Shown here one piece after another: positions 8,121 through 15,850 of a stretch of 64,000 nt of DNA. The notes beneath the pieces were generated by a model. That model was not told the DNA's origin. It made no database searches and worked only from the letters and a program-made list of their open reading frames with translations. How positions within the stretch are numbered: position 1 is the stretch's first letter; every line of letters starts with the position of its first letter. The DNA is from Pseudomonadota bacterium (GTDB lineage Bacteria > Pseudomonadota > Gammaproteobacteria > Acidiferrobacterales > Acidiferrobacteraceae): contig JAKAXM010000004.1 of assembly GCA_021816625.1 (NCBI GenBank), positions 1 through 64,000 of the forward strand, in the 5' to 3' direction. Made by a program: the position numbers and the translations under genes.

Positions 8121-9317
8121 TACGGTATCCCCTTCGGCCACGGTCCGGCCGGCCGGGATATCGACGAGACCGTGCGCCCAGACCACTGACGACAGGACGC
8201 CGGAGCTCTGCCGCGCATGGGCCTCGGCCCACAGGCTGCCATCGGGTCTCATATCTAACCGTGCCCGGAGAAATTCGCGCCGATTGTCGGGCTTAAGCCG
8301 GGTAAAGGCGGCGCGCACCGGGTAGGTGCCCCATGGTTGCGCCGGCTCGCCTTGTAGGGCGCGCAAAAAGGGCTGCACGAAGAGCAGGAAGGTTACGAAG
8401 GCCGAGACCGGGTTTCCGGGCAGCCCCATGAAGTAACTTGCGCCGATGCGGCCGAAGGCAATCGGCTTGCCTGGCTTGATTGCCACCCTCCATAGCGACA
8501 GGCTGCCTTCCGCCTCGACCGCCGCCTTCACATGGTCTTCCTCGCCGACCGATACGCCGCCGGTCGTGACGATCACATCGGCCGTGCTTGCCGCCGCGCG
8601 CAGTGCCGTACGGGTCGCCTCCCGGTCGTCGCCCAAGTGCCCGGCGTCGCGGAGCTCGCATCCAAGCCGCGCGAGCAGCGCCTGCAACATCGGACGATTA
8701 CTGTCATAGATCTGCCCAGGCCGCAGCGCGGCGCCCCCGGCCGGGCGCAATTCATCCCCTGTCGAGAGTACGGCCACGCGCAGCCGGCGCACGACGGTGA
8801 CCCTCGTAAACCCGCAGGACGCCGCGAGACCCACGGCCGGCGGGTCAAGGCGTTGGCCGCGGCGCAAAATGACGGCGCCAGCCTCGATGTCTTCGCCTGC
8901 GCGGCGGATATGCGCGCCCGGCGTCCAGTGGGCGGGAAGCACGACCTGGTCGTCGCGTACGCCGCACTGTTCCTGGATCACGACGGTGTCAGCGCCCGAA
9001 GGTAGGGGTGCCCCCGTGAAGATCCGACAGGCCGTCCCGGGGGCCAGCACCCCCGGCGGATCACCGGCCGCGACCCGCAGACGCACCGGCAATGTCTCCA
9101 CGCCCGCGGTCACATCGGCGGCCCGAAACGCGTAGCCATCCATAGCGCTGTTATCGAAACCCGGTACGGTTACGGGGCTTTGCAAGTCTGCCCCCAAGAC
9201 CCGCCCAAGACCCTCGGCAAGCCCGGTCTGCTCGCACTCGCGCACCGGGGTCGCCTGACGGCGCATCTCCGCCAGGGCCTCTTCTAGCAACAAAAGCGGG
9301 GCGCCGCCGTGCTTCAT
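8088..9317 (-). CDS. moeA: Molybdopterin molybdenumtransferase
   Basis: A 409-residue enzyme that inserts molybdate into adenylylated molybdopterin. Recognised by VPGFDNSAMDGYAF (about 50-63), TTGGVSVGEEDHVK (about 255-268) and GLPGNPVSAF (about 300-309), all hallmark MoeA sequences, in the usual order with a C-terminal beta domain. It starts four bases inside the end of moaB (ATGA overlap), so the two are translationally coupled. It converges with mobA on the other strand. It completes Moco assembly for the nitrate reductase. Confidence 0.95.
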   Translation of the reverse strand: MKHGGAPLLLLEEALAEMRRQATPVRECEQTGLAEGLGRVLGADLQSPVTVPGFDNSAMDGYAFRAADVTAGVETLPVRLRVAAGDPPGVLAPGTACRIFTGAPLPSGADTVVIQEQCGVRDDQVVLPAHWTPGAHIRRAGEDIEAGAVILRRGQRLDPPAVGLAASCGFTRVTVVRRLRVAVLSTGDELRPAGGAALRPGQIYDSNRPMLQALLARLGCELRDAGHLGDDREATRTALRAAASTADVIVTTGGVSVGEEDHVKAAVEAEGSLSLWRVAIKPGKPIAFGRIGASYFMGLPGNPVSAFVTFLLFVQPFLRALQGEPAQPWGTYPVRAAFTRLKPDNRREFLRARLDMRPDGSLWAEAHARQSSGVLSSVVWAHGLVDIPAGRTVAEGDTVSFIPFGGLAP

Positions 9318-9832
9318 GGCGCCCCCTCTGTGAATCGGGGCAAAAGTTCAACGAAATTGCACGGTTTGTGGCGGCGGTCGAGCTGCGGTTCCAAGATCTT
9401 GGTCCAGGCCGTGCGGCAGGCGCCCGTGGAGCCTGGTAGGCAAAAGATCACCGTCCCATTCGCAAGTCCCGCGAGTGCCCGCGATTGCAGGGTCGAGGTC
9501 CCGATCTCCTCGTAGGAGACGGCCCGAAAGAGTTCCCCGAAGCCCTCCACCTCCTTGTCGAAAAGCGGTCGCAAGGCCTCGGGCGTAATGTCGCGTCCGG
9601 TGAGCCCCGTGCCGCCCGTGGTGATCACGGCCTGGATCTTCGGGTCGGCGATCCATTGGGCGACGACGGCCCGCAGGATGTAGCGGTCGTCGGCTACCAG
9701 CGCGCGGTCGCCGAGGATGTGGCCGGCTGCTGTGAGCTGGTCTACCAAGGCCTGACCCGAGGTGTCGGTCGCAAGCGTCCGCGTATCCGAGACGGTGAGC
9801 ACCGCGATAGTTATCGGTACGAATGCAGTCAT
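9314..9832 (-). CDS. moaB: Molybdenum cofactor biosynthesis protein B (MoaB/Mog family)
   Basis: A 172-residue protein of the MoaB/Mog family, which adenylylates molybdopterin before molybdate insertion. Motifs are LTVSDTR near the N-terminus, TTGGTGLTGRD (about 75-85) and LPGSTGACRTAW (about 140-151). An open frame continues 83 codons upstream but that portion is low-complexity and unlike the family. The ATG at 9832 gives the normal length. A 182-base gap separates it from modC upstream, while moeA follows with an ATGA overlap. Confidence 0.92.
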   Translation of the reverse strand: MTAFVPITIAVLTVSDTRTLATDTSGQALVDQLTAAGHILGDRALVADDRYILRAVVAQWIADPKIQAVITTGGTGLTGRDITPEALRPLFDKEVEGFGELFRAVSYEEIGTSTLQSRALAGLANGTVIFCLPGSTGACRTAWTKILEPQLDRRHKPCNFVELLPRFTEGAP

Positions 9833-10014
9833 GGTTGCCGGTTTCCTAAAAAGCGAGGGTGTTGGGGGGCCGTGGGCAGGCCTGGCCGAAGACCTCGGCC
9901 TCGCATCCCAACTTACACAAGCGCCAAGAGGCGCGCAAGTCGGAGCCGGATCTGGATCGGGTCTTTGCGTGTCCGCTGCCGATGCTGGTGCCCGGTGTCC
10001 CTGATCGAGACCCC
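9833..10014 (-). other. Leader region between the ABC ATPase gene and moaB
   Basis: A 182-base non-coding gap inside an otherwise tight minus-strand run. It contains a perfect 6-bp hairpin, GGCCGA/TCGGCC (9884-9900), followed towards moaB by a CTCGCTTTTTAGG segment. This could be an attenuator or a structured leader in front of moaB-moeA. I cannot match it to the Moco riboswitch by eye. Confidence 0.3.
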
Positions 10015-10713
10015 TCAGACCGGTAGGTCGAGGAGGGCGCGTAAACGGTCGTTGGCCGGCGCGTGGCGGAGGTCGGTCCACGAGCCTTGCTGGATCACGC
10101 GGCCCTCATCCATGGCGATTACGGTCGGGCACAGGTCTTGGAGCATGAGCGGGTCGTGATCCACGGCGATCAGGGTAAAACCCAGGCGTTCCTGCCACGT
10201 CTTCAGGGTGTTCGTCAATTCGCGCACGAGGGGCCGATCGAGTCCCGTGAAGGGTTCGTCCAAGAGCACGAGCCCCGGTTGCCGGGCAAGCGTCCGGGCG
10301 AGGGCCACGCGGCGGGCCTGGCCGCCGGACAATTGGTGCGGCCGGCTGTGCCATAGAGGGTCTAGGTGCAGGCGCTCCCGCAGCTCGCTGACCCACGGCC
10401 CGTTGGCCCCCTGGCGTTTGTCTCTCAGCGCAAACAGCACGTTGTCGGCGACCGATAGATGCGGGAATAGGGTCTCGTGTTGCGATAGGTAGCCAAGTGC
10501 GCGGCGATGGAGCGGCAGGGCGGGCGGAAACCATCGCTCGCCTTGCCATCGGATGTAGCCGCCGTCGGGAACGGCGAGCCCGGCTAGGCACGCGAGCACC
10601 GTGCTCTTACCGCTTCCCGAGGGCCCAAAGAGCGCTACCCGCGCGCGTTCTGTCGCAAGCTCTATCACGACGCGGTAGTCGCGTCGTTGCTTTTCGAGGC
10701 GGCAGTCAAGCAT
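10015..10713 (-). CDS. ABC transporter ATPase, molybdate/tungstate type
   Basis: A 232-residue ATP-binding subunit. Walker A is GPSGSGKST (about 31-39), the signature is LSGGQARRVALARTLA (about 128-143), Walker B is LVLLDEP and the switch histidine is in AVDHD. It lacks the C-terminal TOBE domain found in E. coli ModC. It overlaps the permease gene by 8 bases and is followed by Moco genes, so the likely cargo is molybdate (tungstate is possible). No substrate-binding protein gene is adjacent. Confidence 0.85.
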   Translation of the reverse strand: MLDCRLEKQRRDYRVVIELATERARVALFGPSGSGKSTVLACLAGLAVPDGGYIRWQGERWFPPALPLHRRALGYLSQHETLFPHLSVADNVLFALRDKRQGANGPWVSELRERLHLDPLWHSRPHQLSGGQARRVALARTLARQPGLVLLDEPFTGLDRPLVRELTNTLKTWQERLGFTLIAVDHDPLMLQDLCPTVIAMDEGRVIQQGSWTDLRHAPANDRLRALLDLPV

Positions 10714-11464
10714 AACCGCGAGATCGCGCGACTAGTCGCAGCAACCACGGCACGGGCAGCGCGCACAAAAGAAAGATGAGTAGCAGAGGCAAGACCGTCG
10801 GCAGCCCCTGATCCTGAAGGTCGACCCAGAGTTCGACGGGGATGCCGTGCGGGTAATAGGCGGTCACCATGATGGCGCCGAACTCGCCGAGCGCACGCAC
10901 CCAAGCGAGGCTTGCCGCGGCCCCCAGGCCCAGACGCGCGAGCGGTAAGGTAATATGCCAAAACACCTGGGCGGGCGGCGCGCCGAGCAAGGCGGCACTT
11001 TGTTCGAGCGCCTGCGGGACGGCATCGAAGGCGGCAGTCGCGCCCAGTAGGTAGTAACCCAGGCTCGCGTAGACCTGCGTCACGACAAAGGCGGTACTGC
11101 TATTGCTCGTGGGGATACCTAGGCGCAGGAGGGCTGCGCCCACCGCCGAACGGGGGCCGAATGCCAGTGCCAGCAGCAGGCCGAGGGCCAAGGGCGGCAT
11201 CAGCACCGATAGGAGCACGATCGCCTCGAAGAGTGTGCGTAGGGGCCGTGGCGCGGTGCGTAGGGAAAAGGCGAGCGGGGTGCCGACCGCGACCACGATG
11301 ACAAGCGCCACGCCGGTCAGGCCAAGCGAGGTCGCCAGGGCACCGGGGGCCCCCGCATGGGCCCAGTCCCAGCGTCCCACAGGGACAAATAGCCCCCACA
11401 GGGGATAGAGCAGGAAAAGCCCAGCCGCCGCAAGCGACAAGGCGCGCACCCCGTCCTTTGACAC
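10706..11464 (-). CDS. ABC transporter permease, molybdate (ModB) type
   Basis: A 252-residue inner-membrane permease with about five or six transmembrane segments. The cytoplasmic EAA loop is visible as EQSAALLGAPPAQVFW followed by ITLPLA (about 155-175), and RALGEFGAIMV (about 190-200) is typical of molybdate/sulfate permeases. Translation starts at a GTG with AAAGGAC upstream, 8 bases after the AIM24 stop. It pairs with the downstream ATPase. The periplasmic binding protein ModA would be expected upstream; an AIM24 gene is there instead. Confidence 0.85.
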   Translation of the reverse strand: MSKDGVRALSLAAAGLFLLYPLWGLFVPVGRWDWAHAGAPGALATSLGLTGVALVIVVAVGTPLAFSLRTAPRPLRTLFEAIVLLSVLMPPLALGLLLALAFGPRSAVGAALLRLGIPTSNSSTAFVVTQVYASLGYYLLGATAAFDAVPQALEQSAALLGAPPAQVFWHITLPLARLGLGAAASLAWVRALGEFGAIMVTAYYPHGIPVELWVDLQDQGLPTVLPLLLIFLLCALPVPWLLRLVARSRGYA

Positions 11465-11472
11465 GTCGTCCT

Positions 11473-12171
11473 TTACGCCTCCACCGCGAGTGTCGGGATG
11501 TAGAGGGATTGGATACCGACGCGCCCAGGACCGGTCATCCGGTTCCAGAAAAACGACCCCGCGCTACCAAAGAGACCGGCGCTCAGGTTCTGCGTCTGAG
11601 TCTTCATCGACACAGTCGGGTCCTTGTACAGCCACCCTCCGGGTTCGATATCGATCGACTCATGGGCATCCAGCACGACCTCGAAGACATTGCCGAAACC
11701 GTGGACCCATACAATGCCCGGGGTAGTCTCGGCTCGGAATTGATCGACGATGATGCTGTTGCCCCCGAACACCCAATTCATGATCCCTTTGATGCGTGTC
11801 ACCGAATACGACACCTGTTCGGTGGCGGCCAGATATTGGTGTTCACGCACGTCGATGGCCTGTCCGGGCTGGAGGTGTATGGGCACGATCTGGCCCGTGC
11901 CGTCGCGGCTCACGGCCACGCGCCCCGGACCATGCGCCGAGGTGAGAAGCACCGGCATGCCGCTAATGGCGCGGCGCAGCAGGCCCTTCACGGCCTTGGC
12001 ACCGATCCGTGTCGACGCGCTCTTCCACAGCAGGATGTGGTGTTCGAAGAAGACCGGGGTGTCGCTCAAAATGATCTGCAGGACGGGAACGAGCTCGCCT
12101 TCGATATGGTAGGTAACACCGGCAAAGGTCTCGTCACGGACTAGCGTTTTCTTTAAAACCGGTTCGATCAT
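11473..12171 (-). CDS. AIM24 family protein
   Basis: A 232-residue protein of the AIM24 family (TIGR00266-like), a beta-rich fold related to tubby C-terminal domains. Visible family features are the repeated beta hairpins HILLWKSAS, PGQAIDVREHQYLAAT and GIVWVHGFGNVFEVVL. No signal peptide is present. Bacterial AIM24 proteins have no settled biochemical role; the yeast namesake is mitochondrial. It is the first gene of the run leading to the ABC permease 8 bases downstream, so co-expression with molybdate-type uptake is likely. GGGAG precedes the ATG, and a perfect palindrome lies just upstream. Confidence 0.85.
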   Translation of the reverse strand: MIEPVLKKTLVRDETFAGVTYHIEGELVPVLQIILSDTPVFFEHHILLWKSASTRIGAKAVKGLLRRAISGMPVLLTSAHGPGRVAVSRDGTGQIVPIHLQPGQAIDVREHQYLAATEQVSYSVTRIKGIMNWVFGGNSIIVDQFRAETTPGIVWVHGFGNVFEVVLDAHESIDIEPGGWLYKDPTVSMKTQTQNLSAGLFGSAGSFFWNRMTGPGRVGIQSLYIPTLAVEA

Positions 12172-12183
12172 GGCGGGCTCCCT

Positions 12184-12203
12184 TATGATCTAGGGGGATC
12201 ATA
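12184..12203 (-). promoter_or_regulatory. Palindrome upstream of the AIM24-ABC operon
   Basis: TATGATC-6-GATCATA is a perfect 7-bp inverted repeat ending 13 bases before the AIM24 start codon. It includes a TATGAT that could serve as a -10 box on the minus strand. Size and position suit a repressor operator, but it does not match the ModE consensus (TATATA half-sites). A leader RNA hairpin is the alternative. Confidence 0.45.
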
Positions 12204-12241
12204 GGCCGGCCGGCCGGGCAAGGGAAGGGTGCTTGCGCCCG

Positions 12242-12275
12242 CGAAAACACCCCGGGCGCAACCGGCCGCCCGGGG
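12242..12275 (-). terminator. Rho-independent terminator after the glutathione transferase gene
   Basis: A perfect 9-bp GC stem, CCCCGGGCG / CGCCCGGGG (12250-12275, 8-base loop), is followed on the minus strand by TGTTTTCG. It lies 17 bases beyond the GST stop codon and insulates it from the AIM24 operon. Confidence 0.7.
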
Positions 12276-12291
12276 TCAAGGGCCAAGCTGC

Positions 12292-12900
12292 CTAGGCGAT
12301 AAGGCCTTCGCTCTTCAAGGCCTTCTGCACGGCGGGCCGACCCTGGATGCGGCTGCGGTATTCACCGAGACGCGGCCATGGCTTGAGGTCGACCTTCACG
12401 TAATCGGCCCACCCCAGAACCGTGAAGAGATAGGCATCGGCGGCCGTGAAGGCGGGGCCGGCGATGTAGGGGTGGCGGCCGAGCGCCTCAGAGACGTAAT
12501 CCAGGCGCCGCCCGATCATCGTCAGTTGCCGCTCCCGGGTGGCGGCATCGGCATCGGGGCGGAAGAGAGGCCCGAACTGCTTGTGGATCTCGGTTGAAAT
12601 GAATGACAGCCACTCCATTTGCCGATAACGTTCGAGGCTGCCGGGGGCGGCCATGAGCTGCCGATCCTTCTTCTGGTCACTGATGTACTGGAGTACGACC
12701 CCGACCTCGGTCAGCAGCTCGCCATTATCAAGCACGAGCGCGGGAACGTAGCCCTTGGGGTTGATATGCATATAGTCCGCGCCGTGTTCGGTCTTGTGGG
12801 TGCCGAGATCCACCCTTTCCAGGGTATGGGCGATACCGGTCTCCTCCAAGAGGATGTGGGGGGCCAGTGAGCATGCGCCCGGCGCAAAAAAGAGCTTCAT
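12292..12900 (-). CDS. Glutathione S-transferase, beta class
   Basis: A 202-residue cytoplasmic enzyme. The N-terminal thioredoxin-like domain opens MKLFFAPGACSLAPH, placing C10 at the position of the catalytic cysteine of bacterial beta-class GSTs. NPKGYVPAL (about 51-59) holds the cis-proline loop, and the helical domain follows from about 85. The ATG at 12900 has GGAGAAG 6-12 bases upstream; an upstream extension of 18 codons is not needed. It stands alone with its own terminator. Likely roles are glutathione conjugation or peroxide/xenobiotic detoxification. Confidence 0.9.
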   Translation of the reverse strand: MKLFFAPGACSLAPHILLEETGIAHTLERVDLGTHKTEHGADYMHINPKGYVPALVLDNGELLTEVGVVLQYISDQKKDRQLMAAPGSLERYRQMEWLSFISTEIHKQFGPLFRPDADAATRERQLTMIGRRLDYVSEALGRHPYIAGPAFTAADAYLFTVLGWADYVKVDLKPWPRLGEYRSRIQGRPAVQKALKSEGLIA

Positions 12901-13105
12901 GGAATCTTCTCCTATCCGTGGGGAGCGGGTATTGTCAGGCGATTCCGGGTGCAAAAGCCATACTGCTAGCCCACAAAAAGTATGGTTTCATGTGGCTTCC
13001 TCGCGTTTGTAAGCGATAGTAAAGGGGATGCCGGCCGTCTGCAATTTTTGGGTACTCTGTGCAGGGCCGGGTCTTGCGTCGGCGCATTCGGGACAGGTAA
13101 GCTAT

Positions 13106-13133
13106 TTAGCTTGCTAATAATAAGCCCATTAGC
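13106..13133 (+). promoter_or_regulatory. Repeated TTAGC/GCTAA sites before the RND efflux operon
   Basis: TTAGC-TT-GCTAA (13106-13117) is a perfect 5-bp inverted repeat, and a third TTAGC occurs near 13129, within an AT-rich patch 70-100 bases before the outer-membrane component gene. This looks like an operator or promoter core. No regulator gene is adjacent, and the binding protein is unknown. Confidence 0.3.
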
Positions 13134-13202
13134 GGATGGCCCCTCGCACGCCGATCGACCGGCGCAGGGTTCATCGGCTTGGCTTCGAGGGGTCGCACCA
13201 TC

Positions 13203-14753
13203 ATGAACGTTGATCGGCGTCGCTATCGCGCACCTAAGATCGCGCGCATCGTGTTCGGGCTTGCTGCAGCGGCGCTCGGCGGGTGTGCGATCGGCCCCCG
13301 CTTCAAGGCACCGGGACCCCCGCCCGTTACCCGTTACACGCACCGGCCGTCCCCGTCCCACACGGTCGCCGTCCACGGGGAGGCGGGCCTTGCGCAGCGC
13401 TTTCATTACGGCATCTCGCCCAAGGTGCGGTGGTGGCAGAGCTTCCGTTCCCACTCCCTCGATGCCCTGGTCGCAGCCGCCTTACGGGTCAACCCGACGC
13501 TTGCGGCCGACCGCGCCAAATTACTCCAGGCACGCGCCGTGGTGGCCGCCGACGAGGGCATCTTTTACCCGCAGGTCAATGCCGATCTGGGGGCCGTGCG
13601 GACGAAGGCGCCGAACTTCGGAGGCGGGGGTGGGCACCTGCCGAGCATCTATTCGCTGTACACGGGCGGCTTGACGGTCAGCTATTACCCCGACGTCTTT
13701 GGCGCCAACCGTTTACTGTATAACTCGGCTTCCGCGCAGGCCGACATCGCCCGCGACCAGCTACTGGCCGCGCAGCTCACCTTGATCGGTAACGTCGCGA
13801 CCAGCGCCGTGCTGGCGGCCAGTGATCGCGCCCAGATCGACGCGACCCGGCGCATCATCGCCAGCGAGTCGCGGCTTTTGAAGCTCACGGAGGTCCAGTA
13901 TCATGCCGGGGCGGTCCCCTACCTGGCCGTCGTCAATCAAGAGAGTCAGCTGGCGACCAGCAGGGCCGCTTTGCCCGCGCTCTTGCAACAACTGGCCCTC
14001 GAACGCTACACGCTCGCGACCCTGATCGGACGCTTTCCGGCGCAATGGCATCCGCTGCACCTGCAGTTGTCGAAATGGCATCTGCCCCGCAATATCCCGG
14101 TCAGTCTCCCGTCGGTGCTGGCCCGCCGCCGCCCGGACATCCGAGCGGCGACCGATGAGTTGCGTTATGCAAACGCTCAGATCGGGCTTGCCGATGCCCA
14201 GTTCTATCCGATCGTGCAGCTGACCGGCAGCATCGGCCAGGAAAGCCTTACCGTTAGCCATTTCTTCAACCCGGCCAGCACCGTTTGGAGTGTGGGGGCG
14301 AGCCTGCTTGCCCCGCTCTTCCATGGCGGGACCTTACGTGCCCAGCGCCGTGAGGCCCTCGAGCTTTATGCGGGCGCGCGCGCGACCTACGAGCAGACCG
14401 TGTTGGGCGCCTTCCAGCAGGTGGCAGGCAGCTTGCGGGCCCTGGACCACGATGCCCAATCGCTAGCCGATGAACGGGCTGCCTATGACGCCTCGCGCGA
14501 GGCCTTAAAGCTCGCCCGCGAAAGTTATCGCGCCGGTGCGATAGACTCGCTGTCCCTGCTCACGACCGAGGCGCTCTATAGCCAGTCGCGCATCGCCTAT
14601 GTCCGTGCCAAGGCCCAGCGTTACCTGGACACCGTCGGCCTTTACACGGCCTTGGGCGGTGGGCCGCTCACAGCGAGTGACGCCCGGCCCAAGTCGCGAT
14701 CCGCCCATTCCTCGTCCGTCTCGACCGTTACGTCCCAAAGGAACGCCCCATGA
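13203..14753 (+). CDS. RND efflux outer-membrane lipoprotein (NodT/OprM family)
   Basis: A roughly 516-residue TolC-fold channel. The signal ends in a lipobox, LGGC, so the mature protein is lipid-anchored. Two TolC-type repeats follow, seen in the paired segments SLDALVAAALRVNPTLAA (about residue 85) and RRRPDIRAATDELRYANAQIG (about residue 305). The ATG at 13203 is preceded by GAGGGG. A TTG 24 bases upstream is less likely. It is the first gene of a complete tripartite pump; the adaptor follows with an ATGA overlap. The pump exports drugs or other toxic compounds across both membranes. Confidence 0.93.
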   Translation: MNVDRRRYRAPKIARIVFGLAAAALGGCAIGPRFKAPGPPPVTRYTHRPSPSHTVAVHGEAGLAQRFHYGISPKVRWWQSFRSHSLDALVAAALRVNPTLAADRAKLLQARAVVAADEGIFYPQVNADLGAVRTKAPNFGGGGGHLPSIYSLYTGGLTVSYYPDVFGANRLLYNSASAQADIARDQLLAAQLTLIGNVATSAVLAASDRAQIDATRRIIASESRLLKLTEVQYHAGAVPYLAVVNQESQLATSRAALPALLQQLALERYTLATLIGRFPAQWHPLHLQLSKWHLPRNIPVSLPSVLARRRPDIRAATDELRYANAQIGLADAQFYPIVQLTGSIGQESLTVSHFFNPASTVWSVGASLLAPLFHGGTLRAQRREALELYAGARATYEQTVLGAFQQVAGSLRALDHDAQSLADERAAYDASREALKLARESYRAGAIDSLSLLTTEALYSQSRIAYVRAKAQRYLDTVGLYTALGGGPLTASDARPKSRSAHSSSVSTVTSQRNAP

Positions 14754-15841
14754 AGAAACGCATGATTCTGGTCGTCATCATTCTCGCGCTGGTCTTTGGC
14801 GGGATCTTCGGCTGGAAGGCATTCGTGAATCACAAGATCCACGAGATGATGGCCGCCCGGGGCCTGCCGATCGTGACGGTCGCGACGGCGCCCGTGAGAC
14901 GAGTAGCCTGGCGTGACCGGATTCGCAGTGTCGGGAGTCTCAGCGCCATCCAAGGCGTCACCTTGACTGCCCAGCTGCCGGGCGTCGTCACGGCCATCGA
15001 TTTTCATTCCGGGGCGCGAGTGCGCGCCGGGGCCTTGCTCGTCCAGGTCAATGACCAGCCGCAGCTGGCCCAGCTTGCCTATGACCGCGCGCAAACGAGG
15101 CTTGCCTACGCCAACCTGCGCCGCACGCGACTGCTCTACCGACAAAAGGCCGCGAGCCGCGCGCAACTCGATACCGCCGTTGCTACCTATGAGGGCGCCA
15201 GGGCCCATGTCGCAGGTGACCAAGCCGCCATTCACGAGCTCGCCTTGCGTGCCCCTTTTAGCGGCGTGCTCGGTATCCGCCAAGTGAATCTTGGCCAGTA
15301 CCTAGCCCCCGGGGCCCCGATCGTGGACCTGCAGTCGGCGCACGCCCTTTATGCCGACTTTACGGTACCGCAGGCCGAAGTCCCTCGCGTGCACGTCGGC
15401 CAGAAGGTCGAGGTAAGTGTCGATGCCTTCCCTCACCGGCGTTTTGCGGGTACCGTCCATGCCATAGATGCTGCCGTGAATACGACGACCCGTAATATCC
15501 TCGTGCAGGGGGTGGTTCCCAACCCGGGCGGCGCCTTGCGGCCGGGGATGTTTGGTCGCGTCCGCCTGATCGGCACGCAGGCCCATGAGGTCACGGTGAT
15601 ACCGGCCGTCGCGATCGCCTACAACACCTATGGGGACACCGTATTTGTCGTGCGTCACCGCACGATCAAGGGCCACCCCCACCTCATCGCCGACCAAGTC
15701 GTGGTGACTGTCGGTAGCGAACGCAAGGGCTTAGTCGCGGTGACGAGTGGGCTAAAGCCCGGCGAAACCGTCGTTACGGCAGGCCAGGTGAAGCTGCGTA
15801 ACGGAATGCCCGTTGCCATCAATAACGCACTACAGCCGTAA
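14750..15841 (+). CDS. RND efflux periplasmic adaptor subunit (HlyD/AcrA family)
   Basis: A 363-residue membrane-fusion protein. Residues 1-27 form an N-terminal membrane anchor. The barrel-sandwich lipoyl halves occur around residues 64-100 (GVVTAIDFHSGARVRAG) and 165-190 (LRAPFSGVLGIRQVNLGQYL), joined by a short alpha hairpin. Beta-barrel and membrane-proximal domains follow (GMFGRVRL, IPAVAIAY). It couples the inner-membrane pump to the outer-membrane channel. It overlaps the upstream gene by four bases and precedes the pump gene by nine. Confidence 0.94.
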   Translation: MKKRMILVVIILALVFGGIFGWKAFVNHKIHEMMAARGLPIVTVATAPVRRVAWRDRIRSVGSLSAIQGVTLTAQLPGVVTAIDFHSGARVRAGALLVQVNDQPQLAQLAYDRAQTRLAYANLRRTRLLYRQKAASRAQLDTAVATYEGARAHVAGDQAAIHELALRAPFSGVLGIRQVNLGQYLAPGAPIVDLQSAHALYADFTVPQAEVPRVHVGQKVEVSVDAFPHRRFAGTVHAIDAAVNTTTRNILVQGVVPNPGGALRPGMFGRVRLIGTQAHEVTVIPAVAIAYNTYGDTVFVVRHRTIKGHPHLIADQVVVTVGSERKGLVAVTSGLKPGETVVTAGQVKLRNGMPVAINNALQP

Positions 15842-15850
15842 GGCGCCGCC

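Noticed and set aside
9833-10081. 83-codon upstream extension of moaB
   Set aside because: Low-complexity sequence unlike the family, and it would run into modC; the ATG at 9832 gives the normal MoaB length.
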